Shown: in pieces, positions 45,025-45,659 of the stretch
Numbering within the stretch: position 1 is the first letter of the stretch
Layout of the letters: every line of letters begins with the position of its first letter
Assembly (NCBI GenBank): GCA_022448605.1
Contig: JAKVCM010000015.1
Coordinates: 1 to 45,659, forward strand
Length of the DNA: 45,659 bases
Source of the DNA: Puniceicoccaceae bacterium
Lineage (GTDB): Bacteria; Verrucomicrobiota; Verrucomicrobiia; Opitutales; Coraliomargaritaceae
Direction: 5' to 3'
Position numbers and translations under genes: made by a program
Notes under the pieces: generated by a model
The model's input: only the letters and a program-made list of their open reading frames with translations
Told to the model about the DNA's origin: nothing
The model's database searches: none

Positions 45025-45659
45025 GTTTGCTTAAGTTTAGCGAGCGCTGAAGGAATCGATTTTTTGAAATTAAAAAACCCCGCACGCGCGGCTGGATAAA
45101 AATGAGTATCCCACCAATGACGTCGTTTGATAACTTTAATCTCATATGAAGCGAGCGAAGACTCCAAATCTAAGATTACATCTTTACAGATACCAACGGG
45201 GACTTCAGCCATTAAGACTGCATCTAAGTTTTGAAAATAAGCCCATTCGGCGAATTTGTTAGGGCAACTAAATATCTCTGCTTTTTCCGGTAACGCAGAA
45301 CGCATGCAGTCAAAGCGGAATTTTATCACACTTTCTTCAATACCATATTTCCGATAGGCAGCGGATGAAAGCAGACCTGCGACTGCAACTAATTCACATC
45401 CATCGGATAGCCAATTTATTGCCGACAGGTCCTCTTCCTGTACAAGTAGGCCGATGCGGCCATTGGGGATTGTCTTATCACAGCTTGGTAGCCTTTTGGG
45501 TGGAACGATTCTCTGATTAGTCTCAATCAGCGCCGACTCAGTTGCTAAAGGTATATTAACTTCAAGACGTCCCGCTGTGAATTTACAAATGTTTGATTTT
45601 TGTGCTAGGTAAAATTTACCTAAAGTGTGAAGCCCCGCCACCCAGCGCCAGCTTAATGT
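45021..45659 (-). CDS. Photolyase/cryptochrome-like FAD-domain protein, 5' end beyond the window
   Basis: The frame is open to the right edge, giving at least 212 residues; no start is needed inside the window. The first visible residues, 'TLSWRWVAGLHTLGKFYLA', are the FAD-domain signature of photolyase-like proteins, followed by 'NICKFTAGRL'. The remaining ~180 residues include 'GRIGLLVQEEDLSAI' and end with 'WWDTHFYPAARAGFFNFKK'. A GTG at 45641 lies inside the conserved signature and is not a plausible start. The N-terminal part of the protein is outside, so it cannot be told whether it has a light-harvesting domain or repairs DNA. It overlaps the ADP-ribosylglycohydrolase-like gene, an unusual pairing. 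The family call rests on one strong motif. Confidence 0.72.
   Translation of the reverse strand, partial: TLSWRWVAGLHTLGKFYLAQKSNICKFTAGRLEVNIPLATESALIETNQRIVPPKRLPSCDKTIPNGRIGLLVQEEDLSAINWLSDGCELVAVAGLLSSAAYRKYGIEESVIKFRFDCMRSALPEKAEIFSCPNKFAEWAYFQNLDAVLMAEVPVGICKDVILDLESSLASYEIKVIKRRHWWDTHFYPAARAGFFNFKKSIPSALAKLKQT

Noticed and set aside
45021..45641. Complete 206-residue protein starting at GTG 45641
   Set aside because: The frame continues to the window edge, and the codons upstream of the GTG complete a photolyase-type motif (TLSWRWVAGLHT), so the gene is truncated by the window, not started there.

Overview
The window looks like a chromosomal segment of a marine Verrucomicrobiota bacterium, probably of the Opitutales/Puniceicoccales type (Lentimonas or Coraliomargarita-like). 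This is inferred from several things. It has many secreted S1 sulfatases and GH29 fucosidases without SusC/SusD partners. Secreted proteins carry Fn3-like and 'S-x-D-L-x-x-W' C-terminal modules that are common in this phylum. It also has a GTP-type PEP carboxykinase and a compact topoisomerase IV A subunit. No integrase, transposase, phage gene or CRISPR array was seen.

Positions 1-19517 form a sulfated-polysaccharide degradation locus. From the left it holds: the start of a GH29 fucosidase (minus strand, cut by the window edge); an S1 sulfatase (plus); a minus-strand group of sulfatase, large right-handed beta-helix protein with two Fn3-like modules, and GH117-like hydrolase; then, after a 371-bp divergent control region, a tight seven-gene plus-strand operon. 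That operon encodes a GH141-like beta-helix protein, two GH117-like hydrolases, GH29, S1 sulfatase, GH29 and S1 sulfatase. Nearly every product has a signal peptide or lipobox, so the breakdown takes place outside the cytoplasm. The three GH29, the GH141-like protein and the four sulfatases point to a sulfated, fucose-rich glycan (fucoidan-like). The three GH117-like proteins are unexpected there, because that family is known for 3,6-anhydro-L-galactose. The two divergent control regions share a 17-bp motif.

Positions 19556-22965 hold a two-gene minus-strand operon for a 172-residue protein and a 964-residue secreted protein, both of unknown function.

Positions 23111-32748 are mostly housekeeping: an RluA-type pseudouridine synthase, an SDR oxidoreductase, ribosome hibernation factor, a small membrane protein, tRNA-Arg(ACG), a zinc-ribbon coiled-coil protein, a TPR protein, AccA, an ABC-F ATPase, an EF-hand protein, an ACT-domain protein, prepilin peptidase and tRNA-Tyr(GTA).

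Positions 32804-36665 hold an NTF2/SnoaL-like gene divergent from a cyclopropane-synthase-like methyltransferase, an FAD amine-oxidase-like protein and a DUF1365 protein. This is a reduced form of a membrane-lipid modification cluster that other bacteria link to photo-oxidative stress. Next come an aminotransferase and nucleotide-sugar 4,6-dehydratase pair (36740-39735), PEP carboxykinase, and ParC. The right edge is a two-gene operon: a photolyase/cryptochrome-like FAD-domain protein (5' end outside the window) overlapping an ADP-ribosylglycohydrolase-like gene.

Translations, start-site choices, motifs and hairpins were read by eye. No alignment, domain search or folding program was run, so family calls rest on recognised motifs and subfamily calls are left open.
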